Shown piece by piece: positions 45,566-57,700 of a stretch of DNA of 64,000 bases. A program made the position numbers and the translations under genes. Source of the stretch: Macrocybe gigantea (Eukaryota; Basidiomycota; Agaricomycetes; Agaricales; Callistosporiaceae); NCBI GenBank assembly GCA_011319805.1, contig SJRY01000040.1, positions 124,001 to 188,000 on the forward strand. Direction: 5' to 3'. Position 1 is the stretch's first letter; every line of letters starts with the position of its first letter. The notes under the pieces were generated by a model. That model ran no database searches and had not been told where the DNA came from. It worked only from the letters and a program-made list of their open reading frames with translations.

Positions 45566-46439
45566 GGAACAACCCACGCAGTCAGTCGCACAGCAATGCC
45601 CTATCTTTCTCCTTTCTTCTGTCTTCTTCCTTCCTTTTTTTTTTTTTCGCTTTCCACGCGGGCCTGCGCAGTGGGCACGTTCTGGAGCATGTCAGTCATA
45701 AGCGCACAGCCACGAAGCACGAACTTGAATATCCATGCTTCTTTTTTTTTTTGTCTTAACAAGAACAAGGGAGAGATCAACAGCACGGCAGAGATGACAT
45801 CTCATAGCGCTTAGCTTGATGCTGCGAATTTATGAAATCCGAACGGCAGAGCTGAGAGCACGCACGCCCAGCCACATACCGCATCGTTTCAGGAATTCCC
45901 ATCATTTTGGGACACCCACAAACCTCAAACATCTTCGCACCCTGTTCGATTTTTCATAAACCCGCGCAAATGTGTGGTGCGTACAGCTCACTTACCCGTG
46001 TCCATCGCAACGAGGCGCACGACCTTCTATGCTCTCTAGCGATCGGTCAAGAGATTGGAATATACGATTGGATATCGATAATACGGTATAATAGGGTAGA
46101 ATATATAAGTAATATGTACATTATTGCTTTATACAACATGTGGGACAGCAGCGCATGCAAGCTGTATGCGCCTAGTTAGAGCGACTCGAAGTAGTGTACG
46201 AAAGAAATATGAGCGCACAGAATCGCAAGAGAGTAAAGTATGATGAGGGTTCATCGACAATATTGATGAAACTACGGTGTGAATCTGAATTGCGACGTGG
46301 TAAATCGTACATACAATAAGTGGGAATTGATTGATGAGGGGATATGAGAAGAAAGAAACGAAACGAGGCAAAAAGCGAAAAAAAGACAAGACAACGCCCG
46401 TCGCCTGCGATGCAGCACGGATTGTGCTGTGCTACATAG

Positions 46440-46580
46440 GGTTGATGATGATGATGACGACGATGATGATGAGTATGATGTGTGAGTGAGGCGGACGGCT
46501 GAACAGGGTAGAACAGGGTCGGTGTCGTGGTGGGGTTTGTTGGATGCTAGCTTGACGATGATGATTGAGGATGATGATCG
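46440..46580. repeat. GAT/ATG trinucleotide-rich microsatellite
   Basis: Imperfect runs of GATGAT, with GAC and GAG variants, occur at 46442-46480 and again near 46556-46580. Confidence 0.7.
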
Positions 46581-47245
46581 GCGTCGGCAGTGGCGTTGGA
46601 GCGATGAGGGTTGTAACAGCAAATGAATGGGACTAGAGCCTTCTCGTCTCATGGCGATCGTGGATTCGTCAAACCAAACGCTTGGGAGGGGAGCACACGC
46701 AGCACAGCAACGGCAAGAGAAAAAAAAATCGTCTTGCACGTATTAGGGTAAGATAACAAGAGGGTGGATGGGACAATGGGACTGAGACCAGACTCGGCTT
46801 TGTGTGTGTTCCGCTGCAATGAGGACAAGGCGAGGCCTTAGGAACCCACGAGACCCAGTAGGCAGGTACAAGGGCGAGCCTTGGGGCGTGAGCGAGCCTG
46901 GCCCAGCGAAAACCTGAAAAAGGGAGCAAGCAACCCACGGCGCACAACAACGACACGGATGTCTGTCTGTGTGTCGTGGGTTGCGGCGAGGACACCCAGG
47001 GTAGGCTCGGCTCAAAGAAAAAGGGTCTCAGTCTCACAGCACAGGGCCGAGTGGAGAAAGGAGCAGGGTCGGAGCGAAATGTGACGTTCTCTTCTTTCCT
47101 TTTTTCTCTCTTCTTTCTGAACGCACGGCGTCTATGAGCATCTCGGATCCGGTCCGAAACCACCAAAAGGCAAATGGGCTTTTCGACTGTTTTTAATTTT
47201 GCCAAAAACGAGTGATAGAGAAAGAGCGGATCTTGACGCTGATGT

Positions 47246-48334
47246 TCACTCGAGCGCGTACTCCACTGCGACGGAGCAGGCCTCGTTGTTGGACTTGGCT
47301 TCCCAGCCGTGTTGACGCAGGCTCTGTCGTGAAGGGAATGAGGCATCGCAGGCTGGACACGAGTGCTGCGAGAGTGCGAGGTCGAGAACTAGGGGCGTGG
47401 TCGCCCGATCGGGGAAGGAGGAAGGATAGTATGGGGCTGGGTCTGGATGCCTGTCTTCGTCCCGCGAAGACGACGAGGAAGAGAAGGAGGGGAAGGACGC
47501 CATATGAGGAAGCAGGGAAGACAACGGCGAAGACTCGGAAGCCTGCGAGCGCGAACGTTTGGAGGAGTAAGACATCTATAACAGGCAGCCAGGCTCTCAT
47601 CAGCACATTCGAAGGACGCAGACGTGCAAATTTTAACTGAAACTCACAATATCATCATGGGCGTCGTCATCGCCGTGGCCCAGTTTACGCTTTAGCGAAG
47701 GAAGGGCCGGTTCTGCATGGAATGGCAACGATGGATGAGAAAGAAGAACATCCCGAACGGGTAACAGAAGGGAAAGGGGTGGATCCCACGTACCGGACAG
47801 GGTGGCACTGAGGTGCGTCGCAAAGTTTTCACGCCAGGCGAGGATGCGCTTCATGCGCAGGGAGTACGAATCGTCGTCGAATCTCCTATGGAGATCGGCA
47901 TCGCCCTGCAGATGCGTAGACGAAGGATGCCGCGCCTCTTGCTGTCGCTGTCGCTGCAGCGGCTCCGACGGCGCCTGCCACTGCTCTTCTGCATTGACAA
48001 AGGACATGTCCGAGGAGCAGTACGACGAGCCGACCTCCTCGTCTCCGTCGTCATCTTCCGGCGCATCGCCGTAGCTCTCCTCGACGTCGTCGTCCACGTC
48101 GGAATAGTCGTAACCCATCGAGGACGACGCGGAGGACGAGGAGGCATAGGACGAGGAGGTGTATCCGTCTCCGTCTCCGTCACGGGTGGGGCGGGGCGGG
48201 GGCGCGGTGCACTCGACGAGCTGGATGATCTGAATAGGATAGCGGTAGCTTGCCTCCGGGGCCTTTTCGCTGACATGGGCAGCATCGGCGGGGAGACAGA
48301 CGGCGTGGGGCGCGTGATGATGGGCGTCGAGCAT
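47246..48334 (-). CDS. hypothetical protein with acidic centre and C-terminal zinc-finger-like motif
   Basis: I do not recognise the family. ATG 48334 opens MLDAHHHAPHAVCLPADAAH. An Asp/Glu/Ser-rich region follows (YDYSDVDDDVEESYGDAP) with Gln-rich and Arg-rich stretches and LRMKRILAWRENFATHLSA. Intron 47713-47793 (81 nt, GTACGT...GCAG) leads to EPALPSLKRKLGHGDDDAHD. Intron about 47576-47647 (GTGAGT...ATAG) leads to MSYSSKRSRSQASESS, then a Ser/Pro-rich linker. The C-terminus is CPACDASFPSRQSLRQHG followed by a Cys ten residues on, resembling a C2H2/C2HC finger with the second His replaced. The KRSR cluster may be a nuclear signal. All splices keep phase and no frame break is seen. Confidence 0.65.
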
Positions 48335-48664
48335 GACTCTGGGATTGAGGAGGAGGAGGAGTTGTTCAGTGGCTATATATCGAGAAATAAATATTTAATA
48401 AAAAAGGCATTTACATTTATAAATAAATCTGATCTGATCGATCCTGCGCGATGTTCCCACATCTTGATTTGGCTAAACACTTTTAATCTGAGATCGTTCC
48501 CACTGTCGTTTTTCCCATCCATGGGACTCCGGAGAAATCGACACTTGGATCATCACGGTTTTTGCTTGGGGGTCGCCGCCCCATGTCACATTCCTTTTCT
48601 TTTTCTTTTTTAATTCTCCAAGACGAACAAAGCAAACAACATGACAAGTCTGCACAAAACAGCT

Positions 48665-51600
48665 TCATGGCCGCATAGGCGCCAGCCACGCCTCCGCTGC
48701 CTCGAATTGGTCGATCAACTCACGCAGCACAGCGCCTTCCGAATGAAGGTATCTCATCGCCGTGAGGGCCTGGTACGAAATATATCAGCAAGGGAAAAAA
48801 AATTACCATGAGAAACAAAACGGCAGCAACGCACCACGTCCCAGAACCGGAAACCCCTCTCCACCTCCAGCTTGGGCAACTTGACGCCCGGGAACGTCTC
48901 CTCGCAAATCTCGAGCGCCAGCGCCTTGGCTTCCCTGACGCCCTCCGCGTTCGGGTCCCGCACTCGCTGGCGGTTGTTGATGTGCGTCAGCGCGTCGAGG
49001 TACACCTTGGCGAGCACGCCAAAGCCCGTGTTGACCTCATTCTGGAACGGCAGCGACAGCGCAATGTCAAGCAAATCGTCTCTCGCGCGCCGCGCGTCAT
49101 GTCGCAACAGCATGTTCAACGCCGTCACCTCCAGCAGCGTGCGCAGCGCCCGCGTCAGGGACCGCACAAACGAGTTGAACACGAGCAGCTCGCGCGAGAG
49201 CGGGGCCGACCACGCTTGTGCCTAGAAGCGAACAAAGCAGCCATAAATTTCGTGTCCCGCATTAATTTCACTGCGAAATGAGCGGACAAAGGCGCACCTT
49301 AAAGTTCAACGGCACAATGCTTAGTACCCGCATTACCAATAGCATGGACGATTTTTCATCATCTAAAAAAGAAAGAAAACAGACCACACCAAATCGCAAT
49401 TGATTTGGTGGCGTTGAATTGCGGTTAGATGCAAGGCCCAATTGATAAAAATGATAAAAACAAGGAAATCATATGAAATTGGCGGTGAGGGGCGTGGGAA
49501 GAAGCCCAAAGAAGGAGGCCAAAGGGAGAGATCAACCCACCGGTGCCAAAACTGGGACCGCCACTAAACGCTCTGCCAGACCACAGATGGCCATGCATCA
49601 CGCCTGCCCTGACAAGCTCCAGGAACAGATAAAGTGGATCCTGAAACTTGTCGACGACGCGAGACTGTTTGATAGCGGTGTACATCGCTCGAGCCAATGG
49701 AGAATGCGTGTGCGTGTTCAGGAGGAACCTGGCGAGCAGCAAAAGCCCGGTCAGTTGCGATGAAACTGCTGGATCGGCGCCATCTCGAACGCACCCACGG
49801 AGCTCCAGGAATCTCCAGATCACGTTCGCCACCACCTCATCTTTTTTGTCCAACATGCCCTGCGGACTGCTCTTGATCTTCGTGCGGCCCGCTAGCCTAT
49901 CAGTCGCCGTCGCGCCCAAGCAAAGCGCAAAATCAATGGTCGAAGACTGGCGTTCAGGGAAAGTCAGCAGTGCATCAAAGAAAACGCAAACATCTTCACT
50001 CACATTCTGTCTCCTTAATTCCTCTTCCACGACGGCGTAGCTCACGTTCCATCCCGCGACCCGTTCCGCCAACTGCGCCGTCTGTTGCGAATTGTGCTGC
50101 ATCGGCTTCTGCCCGCCAGCCGCGCCGGCCGGGACGCCGGCCGCACCACCTTGCTCAAACCAAAACACGCCGAGGATCTTCCTGTTCGCCCAAAACGAGT
50201 GCATGACGCTGCTCATGAGCGCGAGCGCCGTCGCGCGCGGTCCCGTCTGTCCGTCCGTGATCACTTCCTTCACAAACCGGCGGTACTCGGTCGTCTCCCC
50301 GTTGTCCAGCGGCGGGTTCTCCACCACTTGCCCCGTCGTCAGCCAGATCAACGGCTGCGGGCTCAGCAGGCCCCGCGAGAGGTAGTAGTAAATCTCGTCC
50401 GGCAGCCGGTGCGTGAAGATGTCGTGCAGGTCGGATGGGATATCGGCCGCGGATGGAGGATGGTGGTGGTGCGGGCCCTGCTGAGTCTGCTGCTGTTGCT
50501 GCCCGCCTTGCGCCGCTCCTTGGCCCTGCGCGCCGCCTGGCTCTGCTGTCCCGGTGCTGAAGTATGGTTTGACCTGGCGCTGCAGCAGATGATGCAGGCG
50601 AGTTGATCGCGAGCGGGAGCGGGAGGACGACGCCGTCGGAGGAGAGCACGAGGGAATACTTGATTATCGAGCGCGTGCGTGCGTACTGGTCGAGATACTG
50701 AATAGTCTTCACGGCCGGGTGTTCTGCGAACGCGGACACGGCCGCATGACCTGATTTGTAGTACTTGACCATATCGACCGTCGCTTTGAGCGCTTGCTCG
50801 TGTACCGTCGGCGGGAACGGCATCGAGTGGTCGAAGCCGACCAGGATACCGATGTCGAGGAACTGCTCGTCTGTGACGCCGAGCTCCTGCACCAAGGAGC
50901 GCTTCGAGGCGTACGTGAAGGAGGGATTAGGGGAGATCAGGTCGAGGGAAGTGATCAATTTGTCTACGCCGGGATACAGCATCGCGTCGGTCGGGCCATA
51001 GATTGCGTGAATGTAGTTTTTGGGATGGCGGAGGAAGTAGACCAACTATGCAATGCAAAGGTTTCCGATGCAAGGGAAGAAGAAAAAAAATTGATTCGGC
51101 ATGATCAGAACTAAAGGCCATGAATACGAGGTTGATAAACGACGAGGTACTTTACCTGTGCCCAGGAAATGTATGGCGCGATGAGGAACTCGACGTTTCG
51201 GTTCCTAAACACCCTCAAGACCATCCTCCACACGTCCCACTGGGCAAAGCAGCTCCGTCCCTCGAACAGCTTCGTCGAGGCGTCCTCCTGGCCTGCTTCA
51301 TACTTGGTCCACGCCTGGCTCCGGTCTCTGCACGCCTCGACGTACTCGAGGTGCTGGTTCGGCTTCCAGCGCTTGTTCGGCGTCAGGCCAGAGAACACGA
51401 AGACGGGTTTGATGCGCAGCTTCTCCAGCACTCGTAGGTCGGACTCGATCCGCGTCGTTAGCGCCAGCGGCAGGCCGCCCGTTGCGGCCAGCAGGGGCTC
51501 CCGCGAAGGGGGGTGTCCATGAGTGTCTGGAGGTAGTACGTCGCGTCGATGCCGAGTCGCGAGTCGGAGAGCACCGATAAGGGAAGCGTCTGCAGGTGCT

Positions 51601-51797
51601 TGCGCTCGACGAGGTAGCCTGTTCATCATGACCCATATCCGTATGGTAAACGTGTCCGACAAAAGCAAAAAAGAGAGAAAAAAGAAAATTGGGAGGTCAG
51701 TTGAGACTTTTTTTCCACTGAGATTTCAAAAAAAAAAAAAGGAGGTGAGAGTTTGGGTCTGTCGAGGATTCTCACTTTCGAGGTGCTTGATAGGCAT
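48665..51797 (-). CDS. MKT1: Mkt1-like post-transcriptional regulator (XPG-N domain + MKT1 C-terminal domain)
   Basis: Yeast Mkt1 has an inactive XPG-type nuclease fold and acts with Pbp1 in mRNA control. Exons (minus) are 51776-51797, 51156-51618, 50004-51045, 49541-49946, 49298-49362, 48836-49221 and 48665-48769, with introns of 57-178 nt, all in phase. It starts MPIKHLES, YLVERKHLQTLPLSVLSDSR, LGIDATYYLQTLMDTP. XPG-like pieces are IKPVFVFSGLTPNKRW, SCFAQWDVWRMVLRVF and YFLRHPKNYIHAIYGPTDA. Later come IPSDLHDIFTHRLPDEIYYY, GPRATALALMSSVMHSFWA and DILDIALSLPFQ-type helices, ending with YLHSEGAVLRELIDQFEAAE. A one-base loss in the C-run 51508-51513 breaks exon 2. Another frame change near 50560-50640 lies beside a Gln/His-rich insert. 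About 750 aa. Confidence 0.88.
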
Positions 51798-54700
51798 CTT
51801 TATCGTATTTCAAAGGAGCACAATGTCGGCGCGGATGAGACGGACGTCGAGTAGGATGGGATCGTGTCGAGGTTGCCAATGCCAACAAGCACAACGAGGA
51901 CCGTCAACTCCGATTACATAAGCTTAAACAACATTTTCTTCTGCCTTTTTTTTCGCTCCTTTGCTGTTGCCCTTTGCTGAATGACAACGACGACTGAATG
52001 GGTCTGGCACTGCAAATCGATCCGACTGATCGCCCGAAACAAATTTGAAAAGCAGCCCGCTCCTTGGTATTGGTACAACAAATCACAAGACGGGGCGCGA
52101 GGGAAAAAAATCATGGGTGTTGGTTAATCCAGAGGCCTCCCGCGCCGAACGTCGCACGAACATCTATAGAGAAGGGTTGGATATAGGCAGGATTATGATT
52201 TACGGCATCCTTTCCACGGGCCTGGTGTGGACGTTTGTCCGATCTTCGAGGATATGTTCGTTTTTTGGCAATGGGGAGAACAGGTGGCGTACCAGTCCGT
52301 CTGAGCGCAAAACCCCAAGACACCACGCATGCTGCGCACCTTATCGCGCTGTGATAGCTTCCTCACCACACTGACGGATATGGAAAGAGGAAAGAAAACG
52401 CAATCGTCAAGTAAAACTATTCAAAGTCACTGGGCTCTGTGGTAGCAGCATAGCGTCAAACCGTCTCATGTTCTGACGCCTAATCTCGATATGTACCAGA
52501 AGAAAGAAACCGAAATATACCCAGGTATCCTCGAACGGTGACTCCCAGCGTCTAGACAGGCCATATGTACATACAAGGAGTACGTGTGACAGCATCATTT
52601 TCAGATTATGCTCTTTGCCTAATGTTCACTCGAAACGTTTCATCTTCCCAGACTTTTCCTTTTTTTCTTTGCTGTGCTGTGCTCCTCCTACAGATGTAAA
52701 CTCCATGTTCAACGCACGTTCTCATGGGAAAAATGGACTGATACTCCGTTCTTTCGTCCTTTTCAAACGGAAATCATCAGCGTCGACCGAAAAACAGCCC
52801 CTCGTGTAGCCCTGCAAATCTATATGCGTTCCATCATAGGTCTAATCGCCCTTTCGGCGTTCTTTTCTCTATCCTCCCATACACTGATCGCTATTACCGG
52901 CCCTACGATGCCCATAACAGTCCGACATCTTGCATATCCCCGAATTTCGATGGTCATCTGATCAAGTCTCCCCATTCAACGTCGAGGGAAAAAAGAACAG
53001 AAAGCAAAAAGGCAAGTCGACCCGAGCATCAGAGAGTAGCCCAAAACAGGGTTTGTGACAGTTTTTCTTCAATTCAATTCCGGTTGATTCTAAACATCAG
53101 TCGCAGACCCCACGCTCACACCGGCTTTTGCGCTCGTCGCTCTTCTGTTCTATTTCTTGACACCGGTAAATCACTCATGATGGCTGGGTCGCGAAGGCTT
53201 AGTTCGGCTCAAGTCCTCCGCATCGCACGAGGTCCTTTACTCCCCGTTTCGGCAAACCGGCCATACGTTGTGGAGCGTGATACTCTTACGCTTCGGCAAA
53301 TAAGTCTGGCTGCCCCCGTATCATGATCATTCGGATTCTACTCTGTTTATGGTATCTTTCCGATACCCCACACTGTTTTGCCCTTTCTAGCTATCTCAAT
53401 GATAGAATCCAAAGGAGGGTCATTTATACGGTAGCGTTCCATTGCCAGCGCACAGCTGCAATTCGCTATCCGCGTCCTCCGGTCTTCCAAATCTGGCTTG
53501 ACGGCTTTTGTGGCTCTGCGGCCTTTCATCGGAGCGACTATTCGAAAGATGGCCTAGCTCTTCAACTTTTCCTACCCACGATCATCGTTCGAGGCTGTCT
53601 TGAAAACTTGGCAATAAGTCATAGAATCTCTTTACATCATACGATTTTTGTCGTTTCCATCGAAGTCCGCAATGAACTTACACCACCGCCTACGCCTTTC
53701 CCTCCGTGCCATAATGCAGGGTAACCACTCACACCAAGGTACCAATAACCGCCCGACGAGAGATTCATTCCCAAAAGATAAGCTTTACACTGAGCTTTCC
53801 TCACTCCTTTCTTTCTCCACCTCCGAGTTTTCCGCGATATCGCGCATACACGCGCAAATGTCATCATCCATCGGCGATATCACATGGACCTGTCCGGGTG
53901 CCCTTGGTCTTCGGAGAGGCTAGGACCTAGCGATTAAGCCAATGAAAAGCGAACGATTGACATTCCTCGCAATTCCGGACCTTCTTCTCACTGTGCCGCT
54001 TCCGAACCCGCGATGCTCCAGCGTTGGGGCGGAAGCGCAGCGCACCATGCTACGCCCCACTCCATCTGCTGCACCAGCACCCACACGTTCAGACATGCGG
54101 ACACTGAGTTCGAGTGCAGCGCTGAGAAAACGACAACGAAAACTCTCATTGAAGGAAGAGAAGTCGCTGTTTCTGCTCAGCTTTTCCCTTTCGCGCATTC
54201 CTCTGCCCCTACGGCGCTAGACGTGCGACAAGTCAACATGCGAACAATCAGGCGTCGCGCTTGTGTCTGCCACGTCGGTCGAATGCCATGTCGGTCCGTT
54301 GGTGTGTTCTACCTTTCGGAGTGTGCATGTCTGCGATCGCGGACGATGAAATCGGTTTTCGCCCGCAACGGATTATTCAGAATCCGCGATTAGCTATCAG
54401 CAAGTTCCGTGTCGGGATATAGATAGATGCTTTGCCCAGATATCTCTCCTCAAGGAGGCGTGACCCTGGCCTGATTGAGTTAGGGCGCATCACAGTCATA
54501 GACGCAACTGAGGACATCACAGGGCGCCAATCGACAGTCTATGGAAAATAAGGCTCGCAGGTCCGGTCCGAAACACCTATACAAGCTTTCGCGTCGAAGC
54601 CCTCACGTGCACGATAACCGATGATAGGCTTTTGAAAGGTGGCATGTTGAATCGATGATGGATTTCAATTGTTTGCTTGTCTGTGACAGCACGGGTCGAG

Positions 54701-57700
54701 GCTGCGCTGCTTTAATTCGCACAGGGTTAGCTTTCTAACACGCAGGCGTGTTGATAGAATTGAAAGGGAGCAAGCGTGCACTTCGGGCGCATTACCAGAC
54801 CAACGTTTCCCCTCTGTCTCTGTGCGATGGCGCGGAGCAATTGGACATTTTCCATTATCGTGGGTACGTCGTATCATTCCGATGTAAACCGCATCATAGC
54901 AGCAATTGAATAGATCCTAGAGAGATGGAAAAGGCTGCAAGACGTGAATTTCAGCAATAGGTCGGGCTTTAAGGTCGGGCAGATCACTCGAATATCGATT
55001 TGACAGTGCCTCCGACTTGGGTATGTGGCTGCACGTCCTCCTTGTCATCAGGTGAGAAAGGTAGGGTGCCAACCCCATGAGGAACGACATCTGACATCAC
55101 ATTGGGTTAATAATCTCGTGCACAAATAGCTGGGACGGAGCATGCACTGAATTGGACGAGGGCCGACAAGCGGACGGAAATTCCTTCTCTCACAGACTGA
55201 GGTCACATTAGGGCTTGCAGCTGCACATGGAGGACAGGCCTGACTTGCACCGAAAGAGTGGAGAGCCCCCTGCAAGGGACTGCAACGTTTTCTACACGTT
55301 GTCGCAGTTCTTGACATCTTTTGGCCCACACGGGTTTCCAGCAATGGCCATATTGGAATCCTACAACCACTGACGCACTGATCACATCGAAACGTCGAAA
55401 TGCCCCGAAGTATAAAATCTAGGGCCAAAATGAATGTTCTTACCCCGCATCGATGTCGACAGCTGGTCGATACGCTAGCTTCCTGTTTGTTGATGGGGAT
55501 AATTAAGGTTGATATCCCCAAATGAAAAGGATAACCTTGCGTCTTGGAGCGCTCTCACGACGCTGGGAGCTTGTCAACGACTTGCAATGAACCTAATACG
55601 TGTAGGGACGAGCCGATACCGGGGATGAAGTGTCCAATATAATTGCTCCGTGGCCTGCGTTAGCCTTTCCTCGTGCGTGTACATCCTGCATGTCTGTCAT
55701 CAGGAAAACTGACAACGTTGAGAAATACCACAGACATTGCTGACCCTGACCGTTATCAAGATTAACGCGTTAACAACATACTCCGTGATTGTACGCATAT
55801 CTTGACATCAGCAAGGAGAGATTGAGGCGTCGTTGACAAGGACCATGGTATCCACACCCGCGATGAACTTACAGTTCCAGATTAGGCGTGGGACGAAGCG
55901 ACAGATACGATGGGCCACAGCCCAGCCTGTGATTGTGCCCCGCGTGAGCCCCGACAGTAATCAGAGCCTGTCTTAAGTGCTAACCAGAGGTCATGTGAAG
56001 TGCGACAGGACGACATTGGGCCATCAATAGGATTAAAATTGCGTCACATGTGGCTCTGCGTCTGCGACAAGACCAGGCCCAGAGGGGACGCGTTCCTCGT
56101 TTTCTCTCCGGGGAATTTGCAAAAAGATGCCAGATGCAGAGACATGAGACGGAAAAATGTGGTGGCGCCATGGTGGGAGCAACGCCGCGACGAGCTAAGA
56201 GATCAAATGTATCCAAACTCGAGCACTCTCAGGTATCGTGCAAGGACCTTGGCGTTCGTAAGCAATGCTCACATGCAAGCGCGTGCAACTTGTGGTTTCT
56301 TGCTTCTTGGTGCCGGCCTCTGGCAGTAAGATCTGTGGACGAACGACTGGATCGCGTTCTTTCACTCTACGGGCTGGACTCGGAGCCACACTATCATCGT
56401 GGTGTCCCTCGGATGTCGGATCACGATGGAGACGGCGCAACGGTGGCATAGCGCTCTGAGTCAGGGGTGCGGACGATGCGGGCGTAAAGCGGGTTGCAGT
56501 AGAAAATGCCTGGGAATGGCGGTCCATAGAGACATCTCGCAGTGATCAGGACATCGAACAGATGATGGCTGTCCGAGGTAAGGAAAGCGAGGCGCCTGGC
56601 GCCCGTATCATCACATCGTTACTCTGAAGAAAGCAGATCTTGTCGGGGACAACGCCATCATGCATTATGTCCGACAACCGCTTGGAGGAATGCGGATCGG
56701 ACTATGGGACTGGTCTTACGAAGGCGCGTTTCCCAGATGGGAGAAAGCTGGGAGCTGTCCCAACCATTGTCCCAACCATGACCAAGCTTCGCCTGCCTAG
56801 TGATGATCAGTTCTGGATAATAAGTTTGATATTCCCAGCAGCATGAGATTCATCCAGGCATTCTTTGTCATGCATCGTTGACATGCTCTGTCTGCCAAAG
56901 AGCTTCTGCCCACGAAACTGATGGGTCTATCGCTATATAGCAAGGATTTGTAAGGAGAGTGATCCATTCTGGCACTGGCGCATAGTGTGGAAATTCTGCT
57001 CCACTCCATTATTGATTTCCAAAAAGGATGACTCTCAGCGGAAGGCGAGTAGAAGCAATATCCTGTTGCAACCACAAGACGTCTAAAAATCGAGGATCGG
57101 AGCATCAATCATATCGTTATCGATGCTCGCACGCATGTCTTCGGCGTGCACAAACGCTAATCGATCGTATCATTCTGCGTAGCATGGTAGCTGAGAGACA
57201 ATAGAAGCACGCTTTGCAAGTGAGAAACCTTGGGAGAAAAGCCCCCCCCCAAAAAAAAAAAAAAAATTTTTTTGAAAGTTAGCAATCTCAGGCTGGGCTT
57301 TAAAACTTCGTCGTGTCCTTCCTGAAACACGATTATTTTTCGCACGAGACGATGGTTGTGAATTGGTCGCGTAGATACGAAGCGACGAAGGCCCGGACAG
57401 GCGTTTTGCGCATATGGGCACCAACACGCCCTTCAAGCGTGGCAGCACTATTTCCCAATAGGTGGGAGAAGAAGTTAGGAATTCTCCCGACGTTGTACAC
57501 GTCGTCGGAGAGAAGTTCGCCCAAATTGCTGGCTGCAGCACAGCCTCGATACTCCTGCGTGCATAATCTACGTTTTTCACTCAGCTATAAAACAGGAGAC
57601 CAATGCGAGAAATAAAAGTCGAGTTGACAGAAAAGCTATCTGACCATTGGGGCATCAGTTCTTGGCAGCGGAGGAAAATAGTCTTAGCTCTTTGCGAAGC

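Larger units (their letters stand above)
43831..47245. other. gene-poor stretch with low-complexity runs
   Basis: Contains T-runs, pyrimidine-rich tracts, a GAT-rich microsatellite around 46440-46575 and the CACCCG/CATCGA repeat at 45503-45565. Open frames here (for example 44579-45085 -, 46669-47346 -) are low complexity and not supported. Confidence 0.4.

Noticed and set aside
45300..45700. Ala-Pro/Ser-Thr repeat-containing ORF
   Set aside because: The frame is created by the CACCCG/CATCGA simple repeat, with no gene structure around it.
47813..48613. 266-codon plus-strand ORF
   Set aside because: Antisense to the minus-strand Zn-finger-like gene; composition (Val/Arg repeats) mirrors its acidic Ser-rich coding strand.
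53840..54230. Opposed 92-codon ORFs on both strands
   Set aside because: Typical GC-rich mirror frames without motifs.
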